From NCBI RefSeq assembly GCF_902686445.1, contig NC_062213.1, positions 39,568,741 through 39,632,740 on the forward strand: a stretch of DNA of 64,000 bases. Direction: 5' to 3'. Shown here in pieces: positions 19,832 to 32,095 of this stretch (position 1 is the first letter of the stretch; every line of letters begins with the position of its first letter). The notes under the pieces are model-generated. The model did no database searches. It was not told where the DNA came from and saw nothing but the letters and a program-made list of their open reading frames with translations. The position numbers and the translations under genes were made by a program. The DNA comes from Sciurus carolinensis. Taxonomy: Eukaryota > Chordata > Mammalia > Rodentia > Sciuridae.

Positions 19832-20227
19832 CAGTTACCTTTTTTTTCCCTACTGGGATCCTACCTCTGTGAATTGCTTCCTTCCTCCCCAGCCTCCCCT
19901 TGCCTCTACGAGGCAGGGACCTTTTGCATTTGAACTTCCCGCACTGTTTACAGGTTTTTTTTTTTGGGGGGGCGGGGGAGGCGGAGACTGGAACAATTGG
20001 GAACCCAGCGCTGCTTCTAGTAGGTGCGCTTCAGTCCCGGAGTAGTAAGAGGCTCGAGGGTGCACAGTAGAGGATTGTTTGAATTAGATTCAGAATTGAA
20101 GGTGAAGAGGTAGTGGTGAAAAGACTAATAATTTGATCTTAAGCTTGTCGGACTCGGCGCTCTAAACAGGAATGAGATGGGAAAGCGCAGCCCCTGGCTG
20201 CTTCAGCAGCCAGCGGGAAGGGTCGCA

Positions 20228-21326
20228 GCGCCCCCTGGAGGCGCAGGCCGAGCACTTCGCGGCGTGGACTCCTGGGTGTAAGTGTGTGGAGGCCAACTAC
20301 ACCGCCCTCTGGTTCCCTTCACCTGACCTGAGCCTCTTTACTGCGGAGGAGCAGTGTGCAGTGGCAGATGTTCTGAGAAGAGGGCCTGGGTCCGTCGTCA
20401 GAGCCAATAAGCCATTCTACCCCCACATCTGGACCCTTTGTGGGATTCCTACTCAGTGTCCTTCCCCCCCCAGCGACTTTACTCCTAGCGGGTTTCTAAG
20501 ATGGATTTTCGGACCATGACCCAGAATTCCCCAGGGCAGGGAAAAGACACTCGTCTGACCCTAGCACGAAGATTTCACAAGACGGTGGGGTGCTGGTCAG
20601 CTCAAATTCCAAGGTCCCATACTTTGTATCTGCAGGAGATGCAAATGGGGGTTTTCAGAGACCTCATTCAGAAAGGTTGTCTCACTCACTGCGACCTACC
20701 CCTCAAAACACCCACGCATTTGAAACTTGGTGGGGCACGGGTTCCTAGGCAGTCTGTTCTGAAGACTAGAGCTGGAAGAGGCGTAGAGAGCTGCAGGGGA
20801 TCGTGCGGGTCGGGGGAAGAGGTTTTATGGAGGCTGGGGGCCCCCGAGTACAGCACCCCACTCCAGTGGTCCAGTCCTCCGGCCCAGCCACCCCCAGAAT
20901 CGGACCCAGCTGGCCAGCCTCAGGTGCCCAAGGTTGGGCCTTACCCATTGATTCTTAGCACTAGGAAGAGGGTAAGAGAGCGCGTTGGGCCCAGGAGCGC
21001 TCTCCAGGTGCCTCACTCAACTTCATTCTACCAGAGGCCACAATAGGCGCCCTCTGGCTACCAGCTTTCGAGACACCAAATGACTGGGAGAGGAAACCTT
21101 CTTGCGAACCTACAGCTCGCAAGCAAAGTTACGTGGCCAAGCCTGGGGCTCTGCCTGGAACTGGTATTCAGTCCAGGTTTGGGTTTTCTAAGTGCCGTCT
21201 TTGACCGGGGAAACAGCAAAGCCCAGAGCCGATTCAAGACCATCTCAGTGACCTGTCAGCTCCTCGCTAGTCTCGAGATGCCACAGTGGCCCTAGAGGCT
21301 GAGAGTCGCCCAGCGCCCTCCAGCCA
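20228..21326 (-). promoter_or_regulatory. Cluster of CTCF-like motifs
   Basis: The best match is 20228-20241 (GCGCCCCCTGGAGG on plus), one base from the classic GCGCCCCCTGGTGG form. Weaker relatives are at 20302-20315 (CCGCCCTCTGGTTC), 21047-21060 (GCGCCCTCTGGCTA) and 21313-21326 (GCGCCCTCCAGCCA). All four have the same orientation: the G-rich core is on the minus strand. Identified by eye, without a weight matrix. The surrounding 19.85-21.8 kb holds no gene or transposon I can name. Confidence 0.5.
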
Positions 21327-21768
21327 CCGGAGTCCAGACAGGCCTCAGGGACAGGAGATCACGAGATAGCCGGCTGGCAGTCGTAGGTGCTGGGGTGGGT
21401 CCGCTTCGCTTTCAAGGCCCGCGTCACACTCTGAGGCTGCAGACGCGCTAAGTGTAAGCGGGAACGTGGTGCCTTCCAATGAGCGCAGGTGGACAGATCT
21501 GCAGTTTTCCTCGCCAAAGAGAACCAAGTCAACTCCTGCTCTGGCGTCAAAGTTGCTTGAGTTCATGATACTCTTCTTACCTAACTGGTCAGGGTCCATG
21601 ACGGAGGCGAAGGGCAAAACTCAGGTCCATCACAAGAAGAGGCTCTGCGGATGGAGTTTCTTTGGGACTGTCCCACCTGCTCATGCGGGGATTGGCTGGG
21701 TTTTCATGCTCTGATAAGGTCATCCTCAGAAAAGACTACCTGTAAACATGAACTTTTATCAAGCTTTC

Positions 21769-21794
<26 letters not shown>
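21769..21794. repeat. (GT)13 microsatellite
   Basis: A pure GT dinucleotide tract marking the end of the transposon-free zone. Confidence 0.97.
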
Positions 21795-21799
<5 letters not shown>

Positions 21800-21870
21800 C
21801 GTGCTTGCCAACGCTTTAGCGATGGGAAAATTAGAACGGAAATCTTTATTTCCAACAAGCTCCAATTTCT

Positions 21871-22022
21871 TTTTTAAATTTTTGTTTTTAAAATTTTTGT
21901 AGTTGTAGATAGACAGAATGCCTTTCTTTTATTCGTTTATTTTTATGTGATGCTGAGGATCGAACCCAGTGCCTTCACACATGCTAGGCAAGCGCTCCAC
22001 CACTGAACCCCAGCCCCAGCTC
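21871..22022 (-). mobile_element. ID SINE with extended sciurid tail, intact target duplication
   Basis: Reverse ID body (GATCGAACCCAGTGCC ... CCCCAGCCCC) with the long tail (TAGTTGTAGATAGACAG ... ATGTGATGCTG). It is flanked by a perfect 16-bp duplication, ACAAGCTCCAATTTCT, at 21855-21870 and 22023-22038, so the insertion is fairly young. Confidence 0.96.
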
Positions 22023-22187
22023 ACAAGCTCCAATTTCTCTGCGGCAGTGAGCGGCTCGAATGAGCAGCTCTTCTGTCTCGGAGTTGTTTTAAAAATTCCA
22101 GGCTGAAGAATCGCCTTGAAGTTTCCAGTTCTCCATACAGAGTTCCTTTCTCCGGGATGTTAGAATTCCTTCAGAGTTACTCTAGAA

Positions 22188-22351
22188 CAGGGCTTCTCAA
22201 AGTGTGGTCCATCAGCACCAGCTGGAACATGTTAGAAATGCAAATTATCTGGCTCCACCTACTGAGAAACTGGGAGTGGCCCCAGCAAACTTTTTGAACA
22301 AGCCTTCCCGGTGATTCTGATGCACGATAAAGTTTGAGAATAATGACCTAC
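22188..22351 (+). mobile_element. MER5A (hAT-Charlie) DNA transposon relic
   Basis: Shows the terminal CTTCTCAAAGTGTGGTCC, the TTAGAAATGCAAATTATCTGG centre, and TGATTCTGATGCAC ... AGTTTGAGAATAATG at the far end, nearly end to end. Confidence 0.9.
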
Positions 22352-25186
22352 ATTAAATTGACATTGGGGGTAATCGAGGTCGCCCCATTTATCTTTCAGG
22401 TTCTCCCTCTCCTTTAGCTTCTGCCTCTGCTTCTCTTTTTCCTTCTCTGGGGAGAATGAAAGCTAAAACTTTTAGCCTAGGGCAGGTCATCCATTCATTA
22501 GTGCATTCACCTACTCATGCATTCTTTCACTCTTTCACCTGACGTTCTAGAGGCACCTCCCAAGTTCTGGGAAACCTATTGAGGATACGCGGGCGGGGAA
22601 ATAAGCGACCCTTTCCACAAGCAGTCTGGACTGATAGTGTAGGGCAAGAGAGCACCAGAGACAAAGCAGTGTGTGTGTCTTCCCCTTCCGCAGCCAGTTG
22701 TTTTAAATTATTATTATAATTTAATGCCAGATTTGATCTGACTTCACAAAATATCCCTGTTACAGACCGAACAGACAGGAGCATCTACTTCATTTTAGTT
22801 TCTAAGCTTTAAGTACTTTCACCTTCCTTCCTTCTCCAGGCTGATTTTATTCTCTCCTTTTCATCACATTCTAGGGATTCTGTATGTTGGCTGCACTCAC
22901 CTCCACATACGCCTGACTCACACTGCCTACACTCAGCCTACTCTCCCAGCACTGGGTCAGAGTGTGTAGCACTGTGGAGGGAGTGAGGGAGTGTCATCAC
23001 CCTCAGGATAGTATGTGCACCAGGACTGGGAGCCTCTGTGTCCTGGGTTACCCAGAGGCTGCATGAGACCTCTGAAAACATGAGAACCCTGCACTCACCC
23101 ACTCTGCGCACTCTGGCTCCTGCCAGCTTCATTCTGCATCTTGCTGCCTCAAACGGCCTACCTCCCAGCAGACATGTGTATCCCAGAGAAGTGTTGACTC
23201 TATCTACCAATCTGTAGCCTTAAGATTGAATCAAATCCTTTACCTTTCTCTAGGAAGTACAAAACAGTATTATTGCTGCCCCCCCCCAACTAAATATCCC
23301 ACCAAATCAACCTTCCTTAAGATTTCACTTTGCGCTTTCTCCCTAGAACCTTGGCTTGAACTTCTGTTGGCACCAGCCAAAGAACCACTTCCAGTGGACT
23401 ATTTACTTCCTCAGAGATTTTTTTTGGTTGTCAGCAGTGAAAGTAGTGGAAAGCACTTTTTTCCACAGACTATCCAGTTCCTCAAAAATCCAGTTTAACT
23501 AGAATTCTTTTACCATCTATTTTCAGATTTTAAAATGTTTCATTTTAGTAAGTTGGTGCAGGGAAGCCATTGAAAATGCACACAGAAACGGATTTTCATA
23601 TTGACCATAGTCATAAATTGCACACAAGTAGTCATCTCCACTTTGACAAAGACTTGCTATTTTAAAAATAACTTTTTCTTAGGGGATTTTCAAAATATAA
23701 AATGTATAATGGTCAGGAACATGATAATCTCTTTACAACTAGTGATCATATTTCTCAAGTCTTTTGCTTCCTAGTGCAGATGGTTTGACATAGTAACATT
23801 CAAAGCAGCCAGCACTTAGGAAATGCCAAGGCCAATATTTGAATTCAGATACAAGTTTTAACAAAGGGAAATGTATATCCTTGTAGCTATTTGCCTGTGA
23901 ATCTTCCCCTAGAGGATTATATGCTATTCTTGAATTCAATCCAAGTCAGCAAACTCTTAAAAAGTCTGTGAGGTGCCAACTCATAAGGTACATGTAATTC
24001 CTTTTTAACAAATATTTTTGAGTGTCTACTATGTACCCTGCACTAGGCAATTGTATTACTATTTGAAACTCTGAACTTAAATCTTGGAATGGGGATGGGG
24101 TTGAGGGCAAGGAAGATGGGATTTTAAGGTTAGTTTCCCCCTTGGTTTTGTTAAATTGGTAAAGTATTTGTACTTAACAGTAATCTTTAAAATATTTATT
24201 GAACTCTTTCTTACATTTTTAGGTCATTTTTATAAGTCAAGGAGAGAAAGTCAGTGTTTAAGCCAGCTCATTTATAGGAAAGGGAATGCCAGTGCAGGTT
24301 TAACTTTTGGCTTTCCTATTGGAAGGCAGCATGTTATAATAATGTTATTTCACATTATGCCAGGTGATAATTTAGCTGTAGATTCCTTCTGATTGGTAGC
24401 CATAGTTCACTCAAGCCTGTTCTCACCTTCTGACCCTGTAAGGAGCTATAGAGAGAAAACAAACACTTCTCCTTCTGGCACACTGCTTGAGAGAGGAGTC
24501 AAGGAAGTGGGGATGGCTAGATTGGCTCCATTCTTGTTGTTCCTTGGTAGAATGTGGAACAGGACCAGCAAGATCCAAGCTTCAGAGAATCCAGGTCTTA
24601 TAAGAAGTGATGAGTTCCATTACCTTTGCCTCTGAGCCCTACACACAGATAAGTTCAATGGATCTGGGGACATGGTATAAGAGGTTCAGAGGCTCACTCC
24701 TCTCTTACCCCATGCACTGTATCATAATGTCTGCTCACACTGTGTCTGCTAGCCAGGTACTTTACAGTCACCTAACCCCTCTGTCCACGTTCTCTCTCCT
24801 TATAACCCTCCCAGCTCGTGCTTGGCAAGCAGGCTTGCCTCCAGGAATCAGACTGGGTGGACACTATGATGTAAGAACACGGGGCTGCAGTGTTTCTAAC
24901 ATGTGGTAGGCTATGGTTGCCTTTTCCTTTCCTTGGAAAAGTACACAAAGTGCAAGCTGTTTCCCAGGCCATGAGGCACACATCCAAATGCCCTATGTGG
25001 TGGGCCCACCCAGGCCCAGGAGAGCACAGAGGAATACAGGACTGTGTCATATGGGTGTGTTCACTAGTCCCCTCTGTCTCATCCTTGACCACATTATCTT
25101 GACAGGCCCGTACAGCCTGGGAGTGACCTGGAATATATTAGGAGCATTTGCAAAGCAAGGAAGCAATGGCAGAGTGGAATTTTAGT
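22352..25186. other. Mostly unique sequence; short L2 scrap at 24010-24053
   Basis: No gene recognised. 24010-24053 has the antisense L2 3' phrase (GTGTCTACTATGTACC). A C-run (23279-23286) and scattered open frames are the only other features. Confidence 0.5.
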
Positions 25187-25324
25187 CTAATTCATTTGAC
25201 ATGTATTTATTGAGGATTTGGTATGGTAGGCCCTGTGGTAAGTGCTAGGGATACAACAGTGAATAAGGAATTACTGTTTAGTAGGGAGATAGCCAAGTAA
25301 GTAGACAATTATGATGCAGTATAA
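25187..25324 (-). mobile_element. L2 3'-end fragment
   Basis: Antisense L2 3' end (TATTTATTGAGGATTTGG ... AAGTGCTAGGGATACAACAG), interrupted at its upstream side by the following B1-dID. Confidence 0.75.
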
Positions 25325-25335
25325 ATCAGAAAACC

Positions 25336-25531
25336 AGCTGGGTGCAGTTGGCACAAGCCTGTAATCCCAATGACTCGAGAGGCTGAGGCAGGAGGATCAC
25401 AAGTTCAAAGCCAGTCTCAGAAACTTAGTGAGGTCCTAAGTAACTTAGTGAGATCCTGTCTCAAAATGAAAAATAAAAAGAACTGTGGCTGTGGCTCAGT
25501 GGTTAAGTATCCCTGGATTCAATTCCTGGTA

Positions 25532-25567
<36 letters not shown>
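25336..25567 (+). mobile_element. B1-dID dimeric SINE with A-tail and target duplication
   Basis: B1 left part (CCTGTAATCCCAATGACTCG ... GAGATCCTGTCTC), an A-rich linker and a truncated ID right part (GGCTGTGGCTCAGTGGTTAAG ... TTCAATTCCTGGTAC), then about 35 A. Target duplication ATCAGAAAACC at 25325-25335 and 25568-25578. Confidence 0.96.
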
Positions 25568-25571
<4 letters not shown>

Positions 25572-25958
25572 GAAAACCTGGGCCCAAGGTCCCTAGTTAA
25601 TAGAGGCAAATCATGCCATTTGTTGAAGTCTCAGTTTCTGAATCTACAAATGCAAATTATGGATATTCTGAGTATTAATGACATGGATACATATCTATGC
25701 TCTTAGTAGTTATGATTCTTTCTTACCTATTAACATGAACTGAACTTGTCAGCATAAAACTATTTCTCCCACCCATGCAAGGACTTGGAGAGGAGGAAGG
25801 GGACAAGATTTGACCTAGCACATAGTAGCAAGTTATCAAGAGTACAAAAATTAAGCCACTGCAACAAACATTAAAGAAAAAGTCATCTGCTTTGATGATG
25901 ACTTTTGTCAAGGGAAAAATGTCTATATGTGCATTGTTTACTGGAATGTAGGAATACT

Positions 25959-25961
<3 letters not shown>

Positions 25962-25989
<28 letters not shown>
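25962..25989. repeat. (TG)14 microsatellite
   Basis: A TG tract abutting the poly-T side of the next B1-dID. Confidence 0.95.
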
Positions 25990-25992
<3 letters not shown>

Positions 25993-26197
25993 GCGGGGGC
26001 TACTGGGGATCTAACTCAGAGGCACTCAACCACTAAACCACATCCCCAGCCCTATTTTGTATTTTATTTAGAGACAGGGTCTCTCTGAGTTGCTTAGTGC
26101 CTTGCCATTGTTGAGGCTGACTTTGAACTCATGATCCTCCTACCTCAGCCTCCCAAGCCACTGGGATTACAGGTGCGCACCACCATCCCCGACTGTA
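25990..26197 (-). mobile_element. B1-dID dimeric SINE
   Basis: Reverse ID part (GGGGATCTAACTCAGAGGC ... CCACATCCCCAGCCC) followed by reverse B1 (GAGACAGGGTCTCTCTG ... GGGATTACAGGTGCGCACC). Confidence 0.95.
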
Positions 26198-26369
26198 CAT
26201 TGTTTTAGTGTACTTTTATTGCAATTGAAAAATACACAGAGCAAATCTAAATTGAATAGATTTTTTAAGACTTCAAAGCCATTTTGGAGCTCTAATGAAA
26301 GAATAATGCAATGAATTTTGAGATGTCATTGACATATGAGACCTTAAGGAAGAATTGTTGTCAGAAAAA

Positions 26370-26765
26370 CAATTGATCTGTATTAGAAAACCTAAAACAT
26401 ATCATGAATTTAAACAACAGAGAAGTTGATTTCTCTCTCACATAGATTTGGACCATATGGTGGATAACTTCTTTATGACCAGGTACTTGGGATTCTTCTA
26501 TCATGTCATTTTACCAACCTGAAGACATGGCTTCTACCTTATGGTCCAACATGGCTGCATCCTGGCCAGCCTCAATGTAGAAGGGCAAGCCCCATCTCTT
26601 TCAAACGACTTCACAGAAACCCGACAGAACCTAGACACTAAGCATATCCAGCTTTAAGGCAGAATGGGAAATGTAGTCTTTTGTAGGCATGTGCCCAGTT
26701 AACATTCATACTTCTGTTACTAAAGAGGAGGAGAATGAATATTGGGGGCAACTGATAGTCTTGGC
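26370..26765. repeat. Probable ancient interspersed repeat, class not identified
   Basis: The phrases TCCAACATGGCTGCATCC and GGGAAATGTAGTCTTTTG remind me of an old mammalian dispersed repeat that I cannot name. No coding potential. Confidence 0.35.
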
Positions 26766-26791
26766 CATAGGCTGTCTAGGCCTGGGGCTCG

Positions 26792-26986
26792 GGTTTGTTT
26801 TATTTTGTTTTTGGTACTAGGGATTGAACCCAGTGGCACTTTACCATTGAGCTACATCTCCAACCCTCTTTATTTTTTATTTTGAGACAGTTTCTTGCTA
26901 AGTTGCTGAATCTGGCTTCAAAGTGTGATCCTCCTGCTTCAGCCTCTAAAGTTGCTAGGATTACAGGTGTGCACCACTGTGCCTGA
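26792..26986 (-). mobile_element. B1-dID dimeric SINE
   Basis: Reverse ID part (GGTACTAGGGATTGAACCC) and reverse B1 part (TTTTGAGACAGTTTCTTGC ... GATTACAGGTGTGCACCAC). Confidence 0.95.
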
Positions 26987-27752
26987 CTGGTGCTTGGCTC
27001 TTCATGTATGTGTAGGCACTAAAATCACTGTCATTGGTTCTAGAAAGTTTTGGCTGTCCTATGTGCTGCTTTTATGAACTTTAAGCATTTATATGTCTCA
27101 GTGGGATTCTATTTTGGAACTCCTGAGCATATTGCCACCATTTGCTCCTTTCTGGTTTACTCTTAGTTGTACTTACTGTTTGAAAACCTTGAGGTTAGAG
27201 TGGGGAAGTGTGAACAAAGAAGATGGGTCAGTTTTGTAGAGGTATCAAGAGACTGGCTGGAAAGATCTTGCTGTGGGTTTTTTGGAAAGGCTACTTGTAC
27301 CACAAGGCAGCATTCCCTTTGTGGGATGTGTCCTGGGTGTCAGGTGGGTTGAATGACTAGGTCTTTTGCAGGAGCACTTCATTTTTTTCCTTAGAAGATG
27401 GGGTGAGAAAAGAGAGTACATCACTAGTGAAAAAGCTCCTCTATTAAAGCTCTGGATTCTTCTTAGCGCTGTTGCCCTGTGAGGCAGACTTTACATGGGG
27501 CAACTGCAAAAGCCAAGAATAGCTTTTTTACAGCCTCTGTAGCCAAAAACTGTAGAAAAAAAAAATGTGCAACTCAGGTTCCCAGAGCGGCACAGTCAAA
27601 ACTGCAAGCAGACCTCACACACAGCGGGGAAGGCCCTACTCAGCTAGAGCCCAAGGACAATCTCCAAAGATAAGTGTGGAGAGACTTAATTACCATTTAA
27701 AGTTATTCTGAACTGACCTCTCTGCTTGTTGGGTTAACTTTGCTTTTGAGCC

Positions 27753-28037
27753 TTATCCTGTGTTAATACTTGCAGGCTGTTTCCCCTCCAAGCTTAGAAG
27801 GATATTTAGTAACATGATCTTCCAGGTGTAGACAGAGCCAGTGGGAAGGGCCTGCTGCTCCCCAGTCTCACCTGGAGTCACCTTCAGGATGCTGTTGTCT
27901 TGGGCAAGTCCGAATACAGAGGTTCCATACAGGGTATTGATGCCGATGTGTGGAGAGAAGGATCCTTTCCCTAAAGAAACATCTGGAGTGACACTGAGGA
28001 CATATTTATACACATTTACACGAGCCTCAGGGGATTC
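27753..28037 (-). other. Unidentified open segment with exon-like donor
   Basis: On the minus strand the frame stays open from just after a TGA at 28040-28038 to TAA near 27753 (about 94 codons). The first half reads ESPEARVNVYKYVLSVTPDV and then SLGKGSFSPHIGINTLYGTS. A good donor (CTCCAG|GTGAGAC) lies at about 27876. I do not recognise a family. It could be an unannotated exon, a decayed retrocopy, or chance. Most of 27.0-31.9 kb around it is unique sequence with no other gene. Confidence 0.2.
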
Positions 28038-28595
28038 TCATGCCTAAGAGAACTGGCTAGATAGTTCTTATTACACATTTATTTCCTTAAAGGAGGTATT
28101 TTATATTTTACCCTGTAATTCAATTCTTTTGGCTCCCCACCCCTCTAAGAGGGAAAAGAACATACCGTCCAAACAATTTTTAAAACCCAATTTTTTCCTC
28201 TCCAAATAGTAAATGTGCACAGTGTGTGCAATTTATACACATCTGTAAGCTATGACTTGTTTATACCAGCCCTTACAATATTTTAAAAATAAAGTATAAT
28301 GTTTTTCAGTCTGTATACAATAGCATTTTCTTTTATCAACCTCTCACATACAAATGTATTTCCCCCTTTTAGGGTGTAATTACATGTCTAAATAATAATG
28401 TATACAATTGAAGTATAGGAAGGACATGTATGTTTTATAGCAAACATACCAAAGGATGTAAAACACACATGCTGATTCTTTACAATACAGTGTCTAGTAA
28501 CCTGCAGAGTTAGAAAAGGCCACCTAAGTTGGTCTGACTGTATTCAAAGTGCTGGGTTTAGAGGATTTAGGATCATGGAATGTGAAAGTATTTTG

Positions 28596-28720
28596 GAGAC
28601 GCTATCATGCAGTTCTCTTATTTTACTTGTGTGGCCACAGAGGCTCAGGAGGAAAGTAATTTTTTCAAGCTGACTGACTTCCACAGCACAGACCTGGGAC
28701 TCCTGATTTCAGGTGAGGGT
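28596..28720 (-). mobile_element. Weak MIR-like fragment
   Basis: Resembles an antisense MIR core (GGCTCAGGAGGAAAGTAA ... CAGACCTGGGACTCCTGA). Very diverged. Confidence 0.4.
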
Positions 28721-31700
28721 TTTGTTTTGACTCACAATCTCATCTAGATTGAAGGTGACATTTGGCTCCAGGAAAAGATGTTGACTTGTTCTACAAAGTA
28801 TTGTGCTATATCAAGAGCCTCTGAGTACTGGAACTCCAGTCTCAGTTGTACTCCAGGGCTTACCTTTTCAAAGGATAATTGGAGGACCAGCACCTACCAG
28901 CAGATTAGAGGTGTACTCAGTTCTTCTGAATGAGGGTCTGAACTTTAACAAGATAGGTCTCTTAGGGATTTGCTTATAGATTAAATTTGGGTAGAACTGC
29001 TTCAGGCCACAGTGACTTTAATGCTAGATTATTTCCTTAAAGACCTTTTAAATTATCTTCCTCTGATGCATTAAAAACCCATTGCTTATCTCTTTCTATC
29101 CAAATGTTTTGTAAGCTCAGTCTCAATCCATCTCCTAAAGTATTGGGGAGTTCTGGTTTCTTGGCCTTACATAACATTTCTCTAGAGCCCAGTATGGGAC
29201 TCTAGCTATTTAAAGAACTTCCCAGGTAACTAGCTTTCATGGGTCCTTAAATTGCTTGTTTGAGAACGACTGATTCACAATATTACTTAGGAATGATTAA
29301 TAGGCAAATCCTGGAGAACAGCAAGCACTGTTCCTTGCTTTGTTCTTTTTCTCACATGCTAAAACACAAAAGGTGTTTTCCTACTGATTATATTTTCTCT
29401 CTGACTTTTCGCTTCATTGACTTCTCTAGTTCTCAGTTTGAGAAGATAAACTTCACATGATTCTCAAATTAACTCTTCTACTAACCCCTACTAATTGTTA
29501 TCCCTAACAGGAGCAAACTCCCTCAGAAGCCTGTTCAGATCAAATCGAGAATCCTTCATTGGTTTAATTTGGCTTTAACACCTGACATTCCACTGCTCTC
29601 CAGGAATGATTTAAATAATCTGCTTTCCTAAGTGCAAGTCTTCACCTACCTCATCTTTCCATTGAAGTTCCTCCAGAAATTATGTTTTGGTCAAAAGGAA
29701 CAACATTCCCAGAGCAAGAGGAATCATTCATTAGTCAAGGCAGAATCAATTAATGACCTCCAATTTTTAGAGCAGAAAGAAAATACTTATCCAGATTCCA
29801 AGCTTTTAACTTGCACCAACAGATCCAGGAAAAGAGATTGTTGTGTATACAAGGGAGCAATCTCGTTCAGCTTGTTTGTTTTTATTCTGACAGGGTTCCT
29901 CTCCTACATGGCAATGATTTAGGGCGGAGCCAGTCAGCAAAGTTTTTTGTCCTTATAATAGGCTGTTATGAAAAGCCAGAGCTTCCCAGTGGCTGTTCAG
30001 TTACCTCATTACAACAGTGATGTTATCTCTTGAGTGTCTGGGTTTACCACTGACCACAGCAGAGGCCTGGACGTTATTTACTCAAATGACTTTTTCTTCT
30101 TCCTCCTCTTCCTCCTCCTTTTTAAAGTTAAATATGTGTAAGATGAATTGGGCTGGGGCAGGCGGGGTGGGGATAGGGGTAGTTGTTCCACTGAGTACAA
30201 TGTGTACTTTTTACTTTTTTAGCATCGTACTACTTCCATAAAGTAGACTTTATGAGCTGTATGCTTGCATTTTTGTTTTCTGACTTATTGTTCTTTATCC
30301 TACAATTGTTCTATTAATTTGATAGTATATGGTTTCAGCCAAACATTTGTTCCAAATTCTGCCAGATTAAGGGGGAGTTTTCAGACAAAATCCTGCCCAG
30401 GGGCCTTCCTAAACAAGCAGAATTTCTTCAATCCATCTCCCAGCCACTCATATATCTTCAGAGGCCTTTGAGAGCTGAATGGGATCAATAGTTGGAACCC
30501 AGCTCAGCTTATTTCAAGGGTACCTCATCTCCTTGTGGCAAAACACATCAGTAGGCAATTCTGGGACCAGCTCAGGGGTAGAAACATGGGTCAGACAGAA
30601 GCAGTGGGTTAAGTACTTGATCTGAGTGTTGAGACATGAAGTACAGAAGCTTGTAGGGTCAGCTGCATCCTTCTTGGGCCAAGCGTTTTCCTTCAGGCTC
30701 TGTGAAGGCCCATTCACCCCAGGATGACATTCACATTCCACTCAAGTAGTCTGCTTTCCTAATTCCCTGGGGATTTTCATGAGTATAGAGGTCACTGTCC
30801 CTGACAATTAAGCTTTAAAGTTAATTCCCAAGATAAATAGAGCAAATTGACACCACTTTGGTTGTAATTTTTCTTGCTTCAAATCTAGAAGATGAGAGTG
30901 AACACCAGCTGCCAGGCTTAGTTCCTGGAAATTCAAGAAACAGGCATTTTATTTTCTACCTTTCTAAATGAGGCAATCAGGGCCGTCAGAAACAGCAAAA
31001 TCCATGTAAACGTCTTAATTCTACAATTTTGCTTGCATTTCTGAGAGGACAGAGAATCATTGTTTCCATTTTTTTTTTTTTTAAAGCTACATAAGTGGTG
31101 GTTTCTGTTTAAACTGGAATGATAGAGGGTTGTAATCTTTTTAATTCAGACCTTGCAGCAGAAAAGCTGGGTTTACTTGTGAACTGTATTATTCAGTAAC
31201 ACACTGCATGGAACAAGGAAAGTAAATAGCTGAACACATACTTTGTAATTACACGTGGGGGGAATTCAGAGTTGCAGGGCAGGGAGTGGAAATTGGGAAC
31301 CTGGGGTGGGTGGCAGCTACAGCTTCTGATTTCTCCTTCACAGCCTGAGGGTGCCAGAGAGAACAGGAACCTGGAGGTCCCAGCAGCAGGACCCTGGGTG
31401 GTGAGGGACTTGAGTGAAGGATTGTCACTCTAGGTCTCAGCTAGCAGGAACATAATTAGAATTTACAAATAAAATGTGAGCCCTGGCTGGGACGCTAAGG
31501 ATCTATGACGCTATTTCCTAGATAGTGTTCAGAACATCTCAAGATTTTAATAACTTTACTGAGGAAAAAAGATTTCATTGTCAAAGAAGTTTGGTTGTAT
31601 AATAGTTTCCTTTTGGAGAATCAAAGTGCACCTTAGTTTGTCTCAGGCTCTGAGAAGTCCTATAGTAGAGATATCCATTTATTCTAGCCTTCCTCACTCC

Positions 31701-31995
31701 TGTTGGATTTCTCACCTTCCTTTTGGTTAAATGTCTCTAAAAGATCTTGCTGACCAAGCACTTTCTGTTTATTGAGTGATTTCATTTGATTAGGGAGAAA
31801 ATGGTGATAAGTAATTCAAATTGGCTTATAATACATTCAAAAAATATAGAGGTTTAATTTTTTTATTGTTAATGCAGATCAAGAGGCTGGCACAATTTCA
31901 TTGTACCAACATGTCTTTTAATTACAACACTATTATTTATCAGCTGGGTTGATGGTGAGTATTCATTCACTTGTCTCAGTTTCTTAACTTCTGAT
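28721..31995. other. Unique non-coding sequence
   Basis: No gene or classifiable repeat seen. A T-run is at 31069-31082. Open frames are under 100 codons and unsupported. Confidence 0.5.
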
Positions 31996-32009
31996 TTTTG
32001 ATTTTTCTT

Positions 32010-32095
32010 GAGACAGGTGTCTCACTGTTGCCCTGGCTGGTAAACTTGTGGGCTCAAGGGATCCTCCTACCACACTGCACCCAGCTCCGACTTTT
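32010..32095 (-). mobile_element. Partial 7SL-derived (FLAM/B1-like) monomer
   Basis: Antisense GAGACAGGTGTCTCACTGTTG ... CAAGGGATCCTCCTAC with an internal gap, lacking an ID part. Older than the B1-dID dimers. Confidence 0.6.

Noticed and set aside
20501..21046. 181-codon plus-strand frame
   Set aside because: No homology recognised, and overlapping frames exist on the minus strand. It lies in GC-rich non-coding DNA with CTCF-like motifs.
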